A stretch of DNA of 64,000 nucleotides from PALSA-612 sp963711315 (GTDB lineage: Bacteria > Actinomycetota > Thermoleophilia > Gaiellales > Gaiellaceae), in the NCBI GenBank assembly GCA_963711315.1, contig CAVQDQ010000003.1, positions 868,001 to 932,000 on the forward strand. Reading direction: 5' to 3'. Position numbers and translations under genes: made by a program. How positions within the stretch are numbered: position 1 is the first letter of the stretch; each line of letters starts with the position of its first letter. Positions 24,424-33,515 of the stretch are shown here, one piece after another. The notes below the pieces were generated by a model. The model ran no database searches. It was not told the DNA's origin and saw nothing but the letters and a program-made list of their open reading frames with translations.

Positions 24424-25344
24424 ATGCGGGTGATGTGGACGGTGCTGCGCCGCGCGGCGAAGGACTCGCTGGACGACAACGTTCCGATGATTGCGAAGGC
24501 GCTCGCGTACTCGCTGTTCCTCGCCATACCGGCAACGTTGCTCGTCGTGCTCGGCGTCTTCTCGCTCGTCGCCGATGCGAGCACGATCGAATCGCTGATC
24601 GACCGAGCGCGGGCGGTGATGCCGGACCAGGCGGCAGGCCTCCTGCGGGACAGCCTTCGCCGCACGTCGGAGTCGACCAGCAGCGGGATTGCGATGACCG
24701 TCATCGGTCTCGCCCTCGCCGTGTGGACGACGACCTCGGCGGCGACCACGCTCATGAACGGCATCACCGTCACCTACGACCGCAAGGACAGCCGGAAGTT
24801 CGTCCGCAAGCGGCTCGTCGCACTGGCGATCGTGATCGCGCTCGTCGTCGGCGCGGTACTCGTTGTCGGTCTGCTCGTGCTCGGCCCTCACGTCGAACGC
24901 TGGATCGGAGACGCCGCCGACCTGCCGACGCTCACCGCCTGGCTGTGGTGGGGCCTTCAGTGGCCGATCCTCGTCGGCGGACTGCTCATTGCATTCAGTG
25001 TCGTGCTCTATCTCGGCCCAGACGTCGATCAGCGGCGCTGGCGGCTGATCACGCCGGGCGCGGTCACGGCGCTCGTCATCTGGCTGGTCGCGTCAGCCGG
25101 CCTTGCCTTCTACAGCGCGCATTTCGGCTCGTACGAGAAGACCTGGGGCACGCTCTCGGCCGTCGTCGTCACGCTCCTCTGGCTGTGGCTGACCAGCGCC
25201 GCGCTGCTCTTCGGCGCGGAGGTCGACGCCGAGACGAGGCGGCTCGCCGCCGCCGGGGGCGGGGCGAGCCGCGCAGAGGATGCGTTAAGCCGTTCTCCCA
25301 CTGAAGACGCCGACGAGGGCAACCACCAGGGCGGCGATGAGTAG
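24424..25344 (+). CDS. YihY/BrkB family inner membrane protein (copy 1)
   Basis: 306 aa, beginning MRVMWTVLRRAAKDSLDDNVPMIAKALAYS, the usual cytoplasmic helix, followed by six membrane spans and ending in a charged Gly/Asp-rich tail. The core AYSLFLAIPATLLVVLGVFS and TWGTLSAVVVTLLWLWLTSAALLFGAEV are typical. The family was once misnamed RNase BN; its role is unknown, perhaps transport. A second full gene lies at 29242, and broken copies at 42087 and 56084. Confidence 0.9.
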   Translation: MRVMWTVLRRAAKDSLDDNVPMIAKALAYSLFLAIPATLLVVLGVFSLVADASTIESLIDRARAVMPDQAAGLLRDSLRRTSESTSSGIAMTVIGLALAVWTTTSAATTLMNGITVTYDRKDSRKFVRKRLVALAIVIALVVGAVLVVGLLVLGPHVERWIGDAADLPTLTAWLWWGLQWPILVGGLLIAFSVVLYLGPDVDQRRWRLITPGAVTALVIWLVASAGLAFYSAHFGSYEKTWGTLSAVVVTLLWLWLTSAALLFGAEVDAETRRLAAAGGGASRAEDALSRSPTEDADEGNHQGGDE

Positions 25345-25422
25345 CAGGAAGAGGAACTTCGAGAGCGCCACGCCGCCGCCGATGGCGAGCACGGCGAGGA
25401 TGATCACGAGTAGCCAGAGCAT
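25285..25422 (-). CDS. Tiny two-span hydrophobic membrane protein
   Basis: 45 aa from ATG 25422, preceded by the strong site AAGGAGGTGA. The protein is almost wholly hydrophobic (MLWLLVIILAVLAIGGGVAL, KFLFLLLIAALVVALVGVFS) and so forms one hairpin or two helices. It resembles short actinobacterial membrane peptides annotated as hypothetical. Its last 60 nt overlap the 3' end of the YihY gene on the other strand. Confidence 0.7.
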   Translation of the reverse strand: MLWLLVIILAVLAIGGGVALSKFLFLLLIAALVVALVGVFSGRTA

Positions 25423-25525
25423 GTCTTCACCTCCTTTTCGATGACGCTCGACTACCCGTTCCGAGCGGATCGCGACCATCTCCTAACGGTTTGCAAACGG
25501 TTCGGACTGCCATAGGATCGCCTGC

Positions 25526-26005
25526 GTGAGCTTCGACCACTGGCTGCTCTCGTTCCATCTACTGTCGGCCGCGGCCTACGGATCGGGGCTCGTGCTCTTC
25601 TGGGCGCTGGTGGTCGCCGTGCGCGGGACGGATACGCCGGAAGGGCGCCTCGGCATCGAGCGTCCGCTCAAGGTCGGTAATGCCGTCGTAGGTCTCGGTG
25701 CCGGCGGCACGATCGTGTTCGGCATCTGGCTCGCGCTCTCGTTCGGTGGCTACGACCTCTGGGACGGCTGGATCGTCGCTGCCATCGTTCTCTGGGTGAT
25801 CCTCGCGGTCATCGGCAAGTTCACCGGTGACGCATATCTGGAGGGCCTGAAGAAGGCTCAGGAGCTCCAGGCGCAGGGGCAGACGGCGCCGAACGCGGAG
25901 CTGCTCGCTCTCAACCGCACGAGCAGGGGCCTCGCACTCCAGACCGCGGCGTCGCTCGTCTTCGTGCTCATCGTCATCGACATGATCTGGAAGCCGGGCG
26001 CATGA
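25526..26005 (+). CDS. DUF2269-like four-span membrane protein (copy 1)
   Basis: 159 aa with four hydrophobic helices and a pattern close to the DUF2269/YndJ-like integral membrane families (LLSFHLLSAAAYGSGLVLFW; GTIVFGIWLALSFGGYDLWDGWI; TGDAYLEGLKKAQELQAQGQ). Histidine 11 in the first helix may be a metal or haem ligand. It starts at GTG 25526 and overlaps the next gene by 4 nt (ATGA). Function unknown. Confidence 0.75.
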   Translation: MSFDHWLLSFHLLSAAAYGSGLVLFWALVVAVRGTDTPEGRLGIERPLKVGNAVVGLGAGGTIVFGIWLALSFGGYDLWDGWIVAAIVLWVILAVIGKFTGDAYLEGLKKAQELQAQGQTAPNAELLALNRTSRGLALQTAASLVFVLIVIDMIWKPGA

Positions 26006-26463
26006 GCACGCTCGCCGCCATTCGCCCCGACAGCTGGAACTTCCCGCTCTTCGTCCACATCGTCGGGGCGGTGGTGTTCGCCGGCGGTGTGCTGTCCTGC
26101 GCGGCCATCCTCGGCTTTGCGCGGGGCGACGTACGGCTGCTGCGGTTCGGCTACTGGACGCTGCTCGCGGTCGCGCTCCCGGGGTACATCATCCTGCGCG
26201 TCGGCGCCGAGTGGATCTACTCGAAGGAAGGCTGGGACGACGTCCCGGACAACCTGACGCCGGACTGGCTCAATATCGGCTTCTTGGTCGCCGACTTCGG
26301 CGCCCTACTGCTGCTCGTCGCGCTCATCATCGGAGGCATCGCGATGTACCGGATGCGAGACGGTAAGGGCGCTGGGCTGCTGAAAGGAACGCTCGCGCTA
26401 TCCGTCGTATTGCTCGCGGCCAGCCTTGTCGCCGTGTGGGCGATGGCCGGCAAGCCCGGCTAG
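26002..26463 (+). CDS. DUF2269-like four-span membrane protein (copy 2)
   Basis: 153 aa, four helices, similar in shape to the preceding protein (FPLFVHIVGAVVFAGGVLSC; LLAVALPGYIILRVGAEWIY). It overlaps the upstream gene, so the two are co-translated and perhaps form a heterodimer. A conserved histidine in the first helix (FVHIVG) is again present. Function unknown. Confidence 0.75.
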   Translation: MSTLAAIRPDSWNFPLFVHIVGAVVFAGGVLSCAAILGFARGDVRLLRFGYWTLLAVALPGYIILRVGAEWIYSKEGWDDVPDNLTPDWLNIGFLVADFGALLLLVALIIGGIAMYRMRDGKGAGLLKGTLALSVVLLAASLVAVWAMAGKPG

Positions 26464-26467
26464 ACGC

Positions 26468-26848
26468 TCACCAGCCGGCGTACGGCTCGATCCGGCCTTC
26501 GTCCTGGTTCCAGTAGTCGCGGTGATCGACGACCTTGCCCTCGTCGTCGAAGCGCAGCATCGTCACGCCCGCCAGCGTGACGATCTCGCCGTCCTCGACC
26601 CAGCTCCCCCACCACTCGATTGCGGCCCTGCGATCAGAGACCACGGGCTCGCCGAAGCGGCACGTGATGTCACTCTCCTCGGCAAAAACCCTATGCAAGT
26701 AGCCCGTGGGAGTGTCAGGCGCGCGGAACGCCAGGGCACGGTACGGAGCGTCGTCTGCGTACAGCGCTGCGATCGGCTCCGGGTCCTTCTGCGGCCAGGC
26801 CAACGACCAGGTTTGGGCCCACCTGCGCGCTGCGTCCTCTGTATCCAC
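26468..26848 (-). CDS. SnoaL/NTF2-like protein
   Basis: 126 aa with the NTF2 cone fold signs: MDTEDAARRWAQTWSLAWPQKDPEPIAALYADDAPYRA at the N-terminus, AAIEWWGSW, and DDEGKVVDHRDYWNQDEGRI at the end. These are small ligand-binding proteins or isomerases with an open cavity; no catalytic pair can be named. It converges on the DUF2269 pair with only 4 bp between. Confidence 0.85.
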   Translation of the reverse strand: MDTEDAARRWAQTWSLAWPQKDPEPIAALYADDAPYRALAFRAPDTPTGYLHRVFAEESDITCRFGEPVVSDRRAAIEWWGSWVEDGEIVTLAGVTMLRFDDEGKVVDHRDYWNQDEGRIEPYAGW

Positions 26849-26988
26849 TAATAGGACTCTAGACAGCCATTAGTCCGCCGCGGGCCAGCGCACTAGCCGC
26901 GCGAAGACCGCGCTCTTCGCGCGGCACGTGGCGACGTACAACGAGACTCGAAGAAGGGGTCCACGGGGGAAACATTGGTTTCCCCCGT

Positions 26989-27189
26989 CTATTCGACGAG
27001 GAACGTGATGCGCAACGTGACGCGGAACTCGGAGATCTTGCCGTCCTTGACGTCCACCTTCTCCTCGGACACCCATGCGCCCTGGATGTTGCGGAGCGTC
27101 TCGGAGGCCTTCTCGATGCCGTTCTTCGCGGCGTCCTCGAAGCTCGTGGGTGAGCTTGCTGTCAGCTCGACGACCTTGGCGACGGACAT
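26989..27189 (-). CDS. Dodecin (flavin-storage protein)
   Basis: 66 aa, start with AAGGAGAG in front, sequence MSVAKVVELTASSPTSFEDA, SETLRNIQGAWVSEEKV. It is a complete dodecin: beta-alpha-beta-beta, with the tryptophan in GAWV that stacks on the flavin ring. Dodecins form 12-mers that bind riboflavin/FMN or CoA and protect against free flavin. Confidence 0.95.
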   Translation of the reverse strand: MSVAKVVELTASSPTSFEDAAKNGIEKASETLRNIQGAWVSEEKVDVKDGKISEFRVTLRITFLVE

Positions 27190-27246
27190 GACTCTCTCCT
27201 TCCGGGGTGAGATTGGCCCTTCGAGGTCGAGTCTATGCAGTGTCGG

Positions 27247-29172
27247 TCAGATCGAAACCTGAATCTCTGCCGGCAGCGTGTCGGCCGAGGCCTCCTCCGG
27301 CAGCTCGTCCCGGACGCGCATGTCGAAGTACACATAGACAGTCGCGACGGCCACGAACGGTAAGACGACGGCGTAGACGACACCCGAGACGATGTTCAAC
27401 AGCACGAGAGGGGTGTTCGTGACAAGGATCAAGAGGGCGCCCAGCAACGGCCCGGCGAGCAGAGCCAGGGCCGCTCCGACGACGACCAGTGAGCCCACCT
27501 TGAACCAACCATGACGGACGAGGCTCCCGCTGCGTCCAAGCGCATCGAGACGTGCGCGGCCCTCCAGCGCCACAACCGGAGCAACGAGTGCCCAGCGCAC
27601 GGCCACCCAGATCGCGATCGGGACGAGCACGACCGTGGTGGCGAGCAGCGACACGACGAACGCCACGACGAGCAAGGCACCGAGTAGCGGCCGCAGGGAT
27701 TCGAGTGCGAGCCGGTAGGCCCGCACGACCGAGATCTGCCGGCCCTGGTCGATCTCGACGAGCACGCGTGCCGTTGCTGCCTGGACGAGCCCGAGGGCGG
27801 TCAGCGAGAGCGCGGTGCCGAGCACGACCGAGACGTATACGGCGACGCCGCCGCCCTCGCCTTCCGTGGGGATGCCGAGGAAGCTCGAGCCGCGCAAGAG
27901 CCCCGCCTGGAGGAGAGTCACGATCACGGAGATGGGCAAGGCGACGAGGCCGAGCCCCAGAAACAGGCCGATCCGGCCGGTGTACATGCGCGCGGAGGCA
28001 GTGAGCACCTGGCCCCAGGCCCGCCGGCGCGCGAGGCGGAGCGGAGCTCCGGGCCGCCACGTCGTCCGTGTGAGCAGGAACACGACCAGCAACACCAGAG
28101 CGACAAGCGCGAGAAACCACGGCAATGGATCTTCGACGGCGCGCCTCAGTGCATTGGATCCCGCCGCGACGGCGCCGCAGAAGAAATCGGTCGCTCCTGT
28201 GCCGAGGGCACCGCCCCCCGGGACGGCGAGACTGCGGCTGCGCCAGCCCTCGGACCACTTGATGGGCTCCGTCCACTGTGACTTGAGATTGGGCCCGGTC
28301 GGCCCGTTGAAAATGCTCCGTTGCAGCTCGCCCCAGCGGCCCTGAAACTCGATCCACGGGAATTGCTCGCGAGCCTGGACGGGGTCGCTGGGGATCGTCA
28401 GCACCCTGGGGCGGACGTCGAACGTCGGCCCGGTTGTGTCGTCGCAGCCCACGCCTTCGGACGCCGACCTGCCGAGATGAAGCGCCTCGTCGAAGAAGTT
28501 TGCGTGGGAGCCCGCCGCCGGATGCATCACGGGATGAGTCCCGCCGACGACCTCGAGCTTGTCGTCACCCCAGGTGGCCCGCTCGGCGCCTTCGTGCTGG
28601 CTGTACCCGACCTCGACCGGTCGTCGCTCGAGGGCCGCCTGAGGGCTAGCCGCGTCGAAGACCAGCTGGATCATCTCCCAGTCGCCCTCGTGCGTGTTGT
28701 TCCAGTCGTTGAAAGCGTAATAGAGCCAGTACTGGAGCGAGAGCTTCCCAGGGCGTCCCGGCTCCTGGGCCACGTGCGCATAAACCGCCGGCGCCGTTCC
28801 CTCCGTCAGGCGGCGTGCCCAGCGCTCGTAATCGCAGCCGGGATCGAGGGCATTGCCCGGGAAGTCGAGGTGGTACTCGTAGCGCTCCGGCGAGAGGTCC
28901 TCTGCCGTCGGTGCGATCTTCACGAGGTCTCCGCCCCATGGGCCGCGGAGCGCGACTGTGGCCTCGTCGAACAGGAGGTCGACATCGAGCGGCGAGTACG
29001 ACTCCCCGTAGCCGCACTCCTGCGCCTGTTCGACGAGTCGCACTACGGGCGCAAAGCGCTCTGCGAGCGCCCTCTCGTCCACGAGGGCGGCAGACGCGGT
29101 GGGCGCCGATCCGAGCGCCAAGGCCAGGGCCAGGAGGGTGAGGATCGCCGACCACGTCTTCCCTCGAGTCAC
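27247..29172 (-). CDS. Secreted Vps62-like domain fused to a polytopic membrane domain
   Basis: I take the GTG at 29172 as the start because a signal peptide follows (VTRGKTWSAILTLLALALA to ASA); the frame is open further up but with no coding look. Residues about 30-310 resemble Vps62-related proteins (LQYWLYYAFNDWNNTHEGDWEMIQLVF; HPVMHPAAGSHANFF). Then a helix (FLALVALVLLVVFLLTR), a hydrophilic turn and a domain of about six spans like the membrane domain of glycerophosphodiesterases. 641 aa in all. Probably a surface lipid- or wall-associated protein; function unknown. Confidence 0.75.
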   Translation of the reverse strand: MTRGKTWSAILTLLALALALGSAPTASAALVDERALAERFAPVVRLVEQAQECGYGESYSPLDVDLLFDEATVALRGPWGGDLVKIAPTAEDLSPERYEYHLDFPGNALDPGCDYERWARRLTEGTAPAVYAHVAQEPGRPGKLSLQYWLYYAFNDWNNTHEGDWEMIQLVFDAASPQAALERRPVEVGYSQHEGAERATWGDDKLEVVGGTHPVMHPAAGSHANFFDEALHLGRSASEGVGCDDTTGPTFDVRPRVLTIPSDPVQAREQFPWIEFQGRWGELQRSIFNGPTGPNLKSQWTEPIKWSEGWRSRSLAVPGGGALGTGATDFFCGAVAAGSNALRRAVEDPLPWFLALVALVLLVVFLLTRTTWRPGAPLRLARRRAWGQVLTASARMYTGRIGLFLGLGLVALPISVIVTLLQAGLLRGSSFLGIPTEGEGGGVAVYVSVVLGTALSLTALGLVQAATARVLVEIDQGRQISVVRAYRLALESLRPLLGALLVVAFVVSLLATTVVLVPIAIWVAVRWALVAPVVALEGRARLDALGRSGSLVRHGWFKVGSLVVVGAALALLAGPLLGALLILVTNTPLVLLNIVSGVVYAVVLPFVAVATVYVYFDMRVRDELPEEASADTLPAEIQVSI

Positions 29173-29241
29173 CGCGCTATCTTCGACGAGAACGAGCCGT
29201 CTCCCGGAGTCGTACTGCCCTGACGGCATACTCGCGCGACG

Positions 29242-30114
29242 GTGGAGAAGCCCGAGGCACGCGCCAAAAACACGTGGAGCCAGCGGATCACCGCATATGA
29301 GCGACGGCTCGTCGAGCGCACCGACGCCGAGCGCAAGCGCCACAGCTCGGTCGACGTCACGCTGACGGCGATCGATCGCGACTCGGACGTTGGCGGCGGG
29401 ATCATGGCCGGCGCCCTCGCCTACCGCATGTTCGTCTGGCTGCTGCCGTTCGCGCTCGTGCTCATCGGCGTGCTCGGGGTCGCTGCGGATGTGACAGACG
29501 AGTCGCCCAGTGAGACGGCGGGGGGAGCGGGCCTCTCCGGCCTGGTAACCACATCCGTCGCCAGTGCGGCCCAGGGCACCGGCCGCTGGTACGCCGTCGC
29601 CGTCGGATTGCCGATCCTGCTCTGGACGACCCGGTCGCTCTTGCGAGCACTGATCTCGGTGCATCGACTCGTATGGGCCGATCCACGAGAGCGAGTGGTC
29701 AGGTCGACGTGGGCAGGCACCGTGCGACTCCTGACCGCGCTCGTGGCGCTGTATTTTCTCGGCCCGGTCATCGACAGCATCTGGCCCTTCGACGGCGACG
29801 TCGTGGTGGTCGTTTTCGCCGAGGCGGCGCTCTACGCCACGCTGTGGCTGCTCGTAACGCTCCGCCTGCCGCACCGGAACGCCGACTGGCGTGCGCTTCT
29901 GCCGGGTGCGGTGCTATTCGGCGCGGGCGGTATGTTGCTTGCGACGCTCAGCTACTACGTGATCGGGCCGTATGCATCGTCACGGGAGGACACGTACGGC
30001 ACGCTCGGGCTCGCGACCGCCCTCCTCCTAGGCCTCTTCCTCATTGCAAGGCTCGTCGTTGCTTCCGCGGTCTTGAACGCGACGCTCTGGACGCGGCGGG
30101 CGACGAAGAGATGA
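29242..30114 (+). CDS. YihY/BrkB family inner membrane protein (copy 2)
   Basis: 290 aa with a charged N-terminal helix (ITAYERRLVERTDAERKRHS) then GGIMAGALAYRMFVWLLPFALVLIGVLG and five more spans, ending ASAVLNATLWTRR. This resembles the YihY fold, with a TYGTLGLATALLLGLFLIARL segment. It overlaps the following glycosyltransferase gene by 4 nt (ATGA), suggesting coordinated roles in the envelope. Confidence 0.82.
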   Translation: MEKPEARAKNTWSQRITAYERRLVERTDAERKRHSSVDVTLTAIDRDSDVGGGIMAGALAYRMFVWLLPFALVLIGVLGVAADVTDESPSETAGGAGLSGLVTTSVASAAQGTGRWYAVAVGLPILLWTTRSLLRALISVHRLVWADPRERVVRSTWAGTVRLLTALVALYFLGPVIDSIWPFDGDVVVVVFAEAALYATLWLLVTLRLPHRNADWRALLPGAVLFGAGGMLLATLSYYVIGPYASSREDTYGTLGLATALLLGLFLIARLVVASAVLNATLWTRRATKR

Positions 30115-31169
30115 CGAGATACCGCTCCTGGTGGTTGCCGGTGGGAGTGTTCCTCGTCGCGATCGCGCTCGGACTGATCAGGCTCGGCGCCCAGCCCCTC
30201 TCCTTCGACGAACGCTTCACCCGCGACACCGCCACGCTTTCGTGGTCCGGAATCTGGGACGCGGCCCGAGACACCGAGGCGCCGCACCTCATCTACTACG
30301 GGCTGATGAAGCCGTGGCTGGCCGTCTTCGGCACGTCGGACTGGGCGTTGAGGCTGCCCTCCGTGCTCTTCGGCGCGCTCGCCGCCGGTACGACGGCGCT
30401 GCTCGGCCGACGGCTCTTCGGCGAGCTCGCGGGCCTCGTCGCGGGCCTGGCCCTGGCTGGGAGCTCGTTCTTCGTCTCCTGGTCGCAGGCGGCGCGTGGC
30501 TACACGCTGGCCGTGCTCCTGGCCACGGTTGCAACGTATGCGTTCGTCCGCGCCTGCGAGGAGCGCTCGACGGCCTGGTGGGCTATCTGGGCGGCCTCGT
30601 TGGCGGCGGCCGGCTGGGTCAACATCTTCGCCTTCTCGGTGGCGGCCGCGCAGCTGGTCGCGTTCATTCTCTTCCGCCCGCGGCCCGCGCTCCGAGTGCC
30701 GGTGCTCGCGGCATGTGCCGCTCTCGCTGCCTTCCTGCCGCAGCTGGTGCTCGTCGTCTCGGGAGACAACGGCCAGCTGGACTGGATCCCGACGCCCACG
30801 CCGCGCCACGTCGCCGTCGGCATGTGGGACTGGGCGAGCCGCAATCCCATCGTCGTGCTCGCCGGCGCGATCGGCGTGGTGCAGCTCTTCCGGAAGGCGG
30901 TTCCTCGCGCGGCGAGCTGGAAGGCTGCGCTCGTCGCCGTCTGGCTCGTCGCGCCGCTGGCGACGACGCTCCTGGCATCGATCGCCCAGCCGGCGTTCGA
31001 AGCGCGTTACGTGCTGGTCGGGCTACCTGCGCTGGCGCTCGCCGTCGGCGCGGGCGTCGTCTCGCTCCCACGCAGGTGGGCGCTTGCGCTCGCGGTCGCT
31101 CTGGTGGTCAGCGCCGCCATCCGTCTCGGCCAGCACTACGTCGAGCCGGGTGAAGGCTTGATTCGGTAG
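30111..31169 (+). CDS. GT39/ArnT-like membrane glycosyltransferase
   Basis: 352 aa with about nine spans. The first periplasmic loop holds the acidic pair SFDERFTRDTATLSWSG, the usual catalytic region of GT-C enzymes (a DE after the first helix), and SSFFVSWSQAARGYTL fits the dolichol-phosphate mannosyltransferase superfamily. It likely moves a sugar from a polyprenyl-phosphate carrier to protein or lipid on the outer face of the membrane. The start ATG 30111 overlaps the YihY stop. Confidence 0.85.
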   Translation: MTRYRSWWLPVGVFLVAIALGLIRLGAQPLSFDERFTRDTATLSWSGIWDAARDTEAPHLIYYGLMKPWLAVFGTSDWALRLPSVLFGALAAGTTALLGRRLFGELAGLVAGLALAGSSFFVSWSQAARGYTLAVLLATVATYAFVRACEERSTAWWAIWAASLAAAGWVNIFAFSVAAAQLVAFILFRPRPALRVPVLAACAALAAFLPQLVLVVSGDNGQLDWIPTPTPRHVAVGMWDWASRNPIVVLAGAIGVVQLFRKAVPRAASWKAALVAVWLVAPLATTLLASIAQPAFEARYVLVGLPALALAVGAGVVSLPRRWALALAVALVVSAAIRLGQHYVEPGEGLIR

Positions 31170-31180
31170 GCATGAAGGAA

Positions 31181-31207
31181 GAGGGCCGTCCCCCCGGAAC
31201 GGCCCTC
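31181..31207 (+). terminator. Intrinsic terminator after the YihY-GT39 operon
   Basis: Stem GAGGGCCGT / ACGGCCCTC with a 9-nt loop lies 12 bp after the GT39 stop. It also faces the end of the DUF1996 gene on the other strand and may serve both. Confidence 0.7.
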
Positions 31208-31233
31208 AGCGCCTCCTTACCCCTTTTCCCCGA

Positions 31234-32127
31234 CTACCTCACTTGGCGGTTACCGCAATGGCGCAGGCCGTTGAGGCAGACCTGCGTCAGGCGCTCCAAC
31301 TCGGCCTGGTTCCACGCGTTGAAGAAGTCCGCATGGGCCGAGTAGACGCCTCCCGAGGCCAGCTCGAAGCTGTGCTGTCCGCTGACCGGGTAGCGGTAGA
31401 TGAGTGAGATCTGCGGGATGGCGACGTCGTAGCCTGCGGGACAGCGACCCTTCACCTGGTACGCCACATGCTGCTTGTGGTTCGGGCTGTCGAGTGACAC
31501 GCCGTTCCAGCAAGCCGGGAACGTGACGTGCAGCCGCAGCATCGACCCACGCGTGTCCGGGCATGCCGGCGGAGCGGTGGACGGTGCGGCGTTCACCTGG
31601 GCGCCGCAGTTCCAGAACGTGATCTGCCTGCCCTGTGGTGACGTCGCCTTCGAATCGCCGGCGATCATCTTGAAGCCCGGCGGCGTCGCAGTGACTCTCG
31701 GCAGGGTCTTCCGCCGGTAGTAGATCGTCGCACCGGTGGGCGCCACGGCGTTGCCGTCGACGTAGAGCGTCGGCATCCAGTACGCCGCGGTCTCGCCGGA
31801 ACGACGGCACGTAGTCGTGCCGCCGAGCAGGGAGTCGACGGTCGAAAATGCATTCGTCGTCCGGTTGCCCACGAAGCTGTGGTCGTGGGAGGCACCGGGC
31901 GTGTTCGCGAACACGATCGGGTCGTCGGTGTTGCGATGGCTGAACGTGCAGTTGCCGATGAAGTTCACGCCCTGCAGTCGCCTCAGCACGGTCGGGCGAT
32001 CCGCCTTGCCCATCCTGCCCGGCTCCTTCTGCGCGACGGCTGTGGGCGCGAGCGTGGCCACCGCAGCTGCCACGAGTCCGGCCACGAGCGCGACTCCCAT
32101 CCCGAGCCGCCGTGTGTTCCTAGGCAT
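31234..32127 (-). CDS. Secreted DUF1996 protein
   Basis: The start at 32127 (MPRNTRRLGMGVALVAGLVA) is preceded by GGGGAAGGG and begins a signal peptide of about 35 aa. The mature domain is DUF1996: FIGNCTFSHRNTDDPIVF, ASHDHSFVGNRTTNAFST, YWMPTLY, and PACWNGVSLDSPNHKQHVAY. Fungal homologues are extracellular and of unknown function; the conserved His/Asp cluster (SHDHSFVG) suggests metal binding or hydrolysis. 297 aa. Confidence 0.88.
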   Translation of the reverse strand: MPRNTRRLGMGVALVAGLVAAAVATLAPTAVAQKEPGRMGKADRPTVLRRLQGVNFIGNCTFSHRNTDDPIVFANTPGASHDHSFVGNRTTNAFSTVDSLLGGTTTCRRSGETAAYWMPTLYVDGNAVAPTGATIYYRRKTLPRVTATPPGFKMIAGDSKATSPQGRQITFWNCGAQVNAAPSTAPPACPDTRGSMLRLHVTFPACWNGVSLDSPNHKQHVAYQVKGRCPAGYDVAIPQISLIYRYPVSGQHSFELASGGVYSAHADFFNAWNQAELERLTQVCLNGLRHCGNRQVR

Positions 32128-32253
32128 TCCCTTCCCCTTTCGTAGCCTGCCGTTACCTGCCCGAGAGAATCGGGTGAGATTCGCTTGACGAGGCAAGACG
32201 CATGTAAGGGATTTGTGAGGCCGCAGTGAAATCGCGGCCTCACAATTTGGCGA

Positions 32254-32949
32254 CTACGTACCTTTCGTCGGCGACGGCCGGTGCAACACGGCCACCGCCA
32301 GGACGATCAGGCCGATGCCGGTGAGCAGCAGCGCGAAGCCGACCACAATGCCGAAGAGCGAGATCTGCTCGGCGGTGTAGGCGAGATTGAGTGCCGACGA
32401 GAGCGCTGTAGCCGTCACCCAGAGCTCACGCGTTCCGTTGTCGAGCGGCTGATTCGTCTTCGGGTCGATCTCGGCGACGGCCGCGTTGTCCGTGCCGCCG
32501 GCAAAGTCGGTCTCCGCGGGTGGCGCATCGTCTTTCGCGACGTAGCGACCCATTTGCGAGTACGTCAGGCCGCTGGTCGAGCGCAACGCGTGGAGACGGA
32601 GATACTGGGCAAAGCAGCGGGCGTCGGTACCGTTGTCGATCTCCTCGCCGGCGACCGAGCAGCTTGGCGCCTCGACCGGCGTGAACTCGATCGGGTCGAC
32701 GCCGGCCTTCTCTCGCTCCGCTGCAATCTGCTTCTGGGCGGGCAGGATGATGTCGTTGATCTCCGTGGTGATCTCTTCCGTGTTCATGTCGTCTGATCCG
32801 ACGATGAACTCGTTGCCGAGATTCGACTGAACCGTCGAACGTCCGTCGAACCCCATGTAGATAGCCGCGACCCCGAAGGCGACCATGATCGCGCCCGCCA
32901 CGATCCCGCAGATCTCGAGTATCCACCTCAGGGTTGCCCTCTCGTTCAT
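32254..32949 (-). CDS. Membrane protein with two terminal helices, unknown function
   Basis: The ATG at 32949 is chosen since AGGAGGAG lies 9 bp before; a GTG six bases further up is too close to the site. 231 aa: one helix near the N-terminus (ICGIVAGAIMVAFGVAAIYM), a hydrophilic exported loop of about 140 aa with two cysteines, and a C-terminal helix (ISLFGIVVGFALLLTGIGLI). I recognise no family; the plan resembles sensor or assembly membrane proteins. Confidence 0.75.
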   Translation of the reverse strand: MNERATLRWILEICGIVAGAIMVAFGVAAIYMGFDGRSTVQSNLGNEFIVGSDDMNTEEITTEINDIILPAQKQIAAEREKAGVDPIEFTPVEAPSCSVAGEEIDNGTDARCFAQYLRLHALRSTSGLTYSQMGRYVAKDDAPPAETDFAGGTDNAAVAEIDPKTNQPLDNGTRELWVTATALSSALNLAYTAEQISLFGIVVGFALLLTGIGLIVLAVAVLHRPSPTKGT

Positions 32950-33106
32950 GTTCACTCCTCCTCTGGCTGTAGGTAGAGGTCGAGTATCGACTCGGGGCGT
33001 CGCCGGCTCATCGGCGTAAGTCCGGATCCGCCGCTACGGGGAACCCGCAGTGCATGAGCGGCATTCCGCCGACTGCTAGCGTCCCCTTCATCGCGAGAAT
33101 CCTGTC

Positions 33107-33511
33107 ATGCGCATCACCGTACTAACCTTCGTCGCGCTCGGCGCCGTCGGACTCGCGGTCGGACAGGCGGGCGCCGCGAGGACGCCGACGACGCTCGAGA
33201 TCAAGCACTTCTTCCGTGGTTGCCACGTCTTCGTGAAGAACGAGAAGCCGGCCATCAGCCTCCGCCTGCGCAAGGGCGATCGCATCCAGATCCTCGATCA
33301 CGACGTGATGGACTTCGACCTGATCCAGACCACCGGCCCGCGCGTATCGCTCGGAGATCCGAGGCTCCGCCGCAGCGAGACGCGACTGCTGGTATTCCGA
33401 AAGCCCGGCCTCTACCGCTTCGAGGCAAGGAACGTCCAGACCTCCGAGGAACTCGGGATGCAGACGCTCGGGCCCGACAACATCCTGAGGATCACCGTCC
33501 GGATACGGTAA
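33107..33511 (+). CDS. Secreted cupredoxin-like protein
   Basis: 134 aa with a signal peptide (1-23, ending GQAGA). The mature part (TPTTLEIKHFFRGCHVFVKN, RIQILDHDVMDFDLIQTTGP, ETRLLVFRKPGLYRFEARNV) has the beta-sandwich rhythm of plastocyanin-like domains, with FRKPGLYRFEA matching the conserved strand. The usual Cys-x-His-x-Met copper set at the C-terminus is not complete, so copper binding is doubtful. It is followed 4 nt later by the MMPL transporter gene, probably co-expressed. Confidence 0.65.
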   Translation: MRITVLTFVALGAVGLAVGQAGAARTPTTLEIKHFFRGCHVFVKNEKPAISLRLRKGDRIQILDHDVMDFDLIQTTGPRVSLGDPRLRRSETRLLVFRKPGLYRFEARNVQTSEELGMQTLGPDNILRITVRIR

Positions 33512-33515
33512 GCGC

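Noticed and set aside
27247..29874. 875-aa reading of the Vps62-like gene
   Set aside because: The extra N-terminal 234 residues are antisense to the YihY gene and precede a clear signal peptide.
31250..31810. Second minus-strand frame inside the DUF1996 gene
   Set aside because: Out of frame with the conserved DUF1996 motifs and without a ribosome site.
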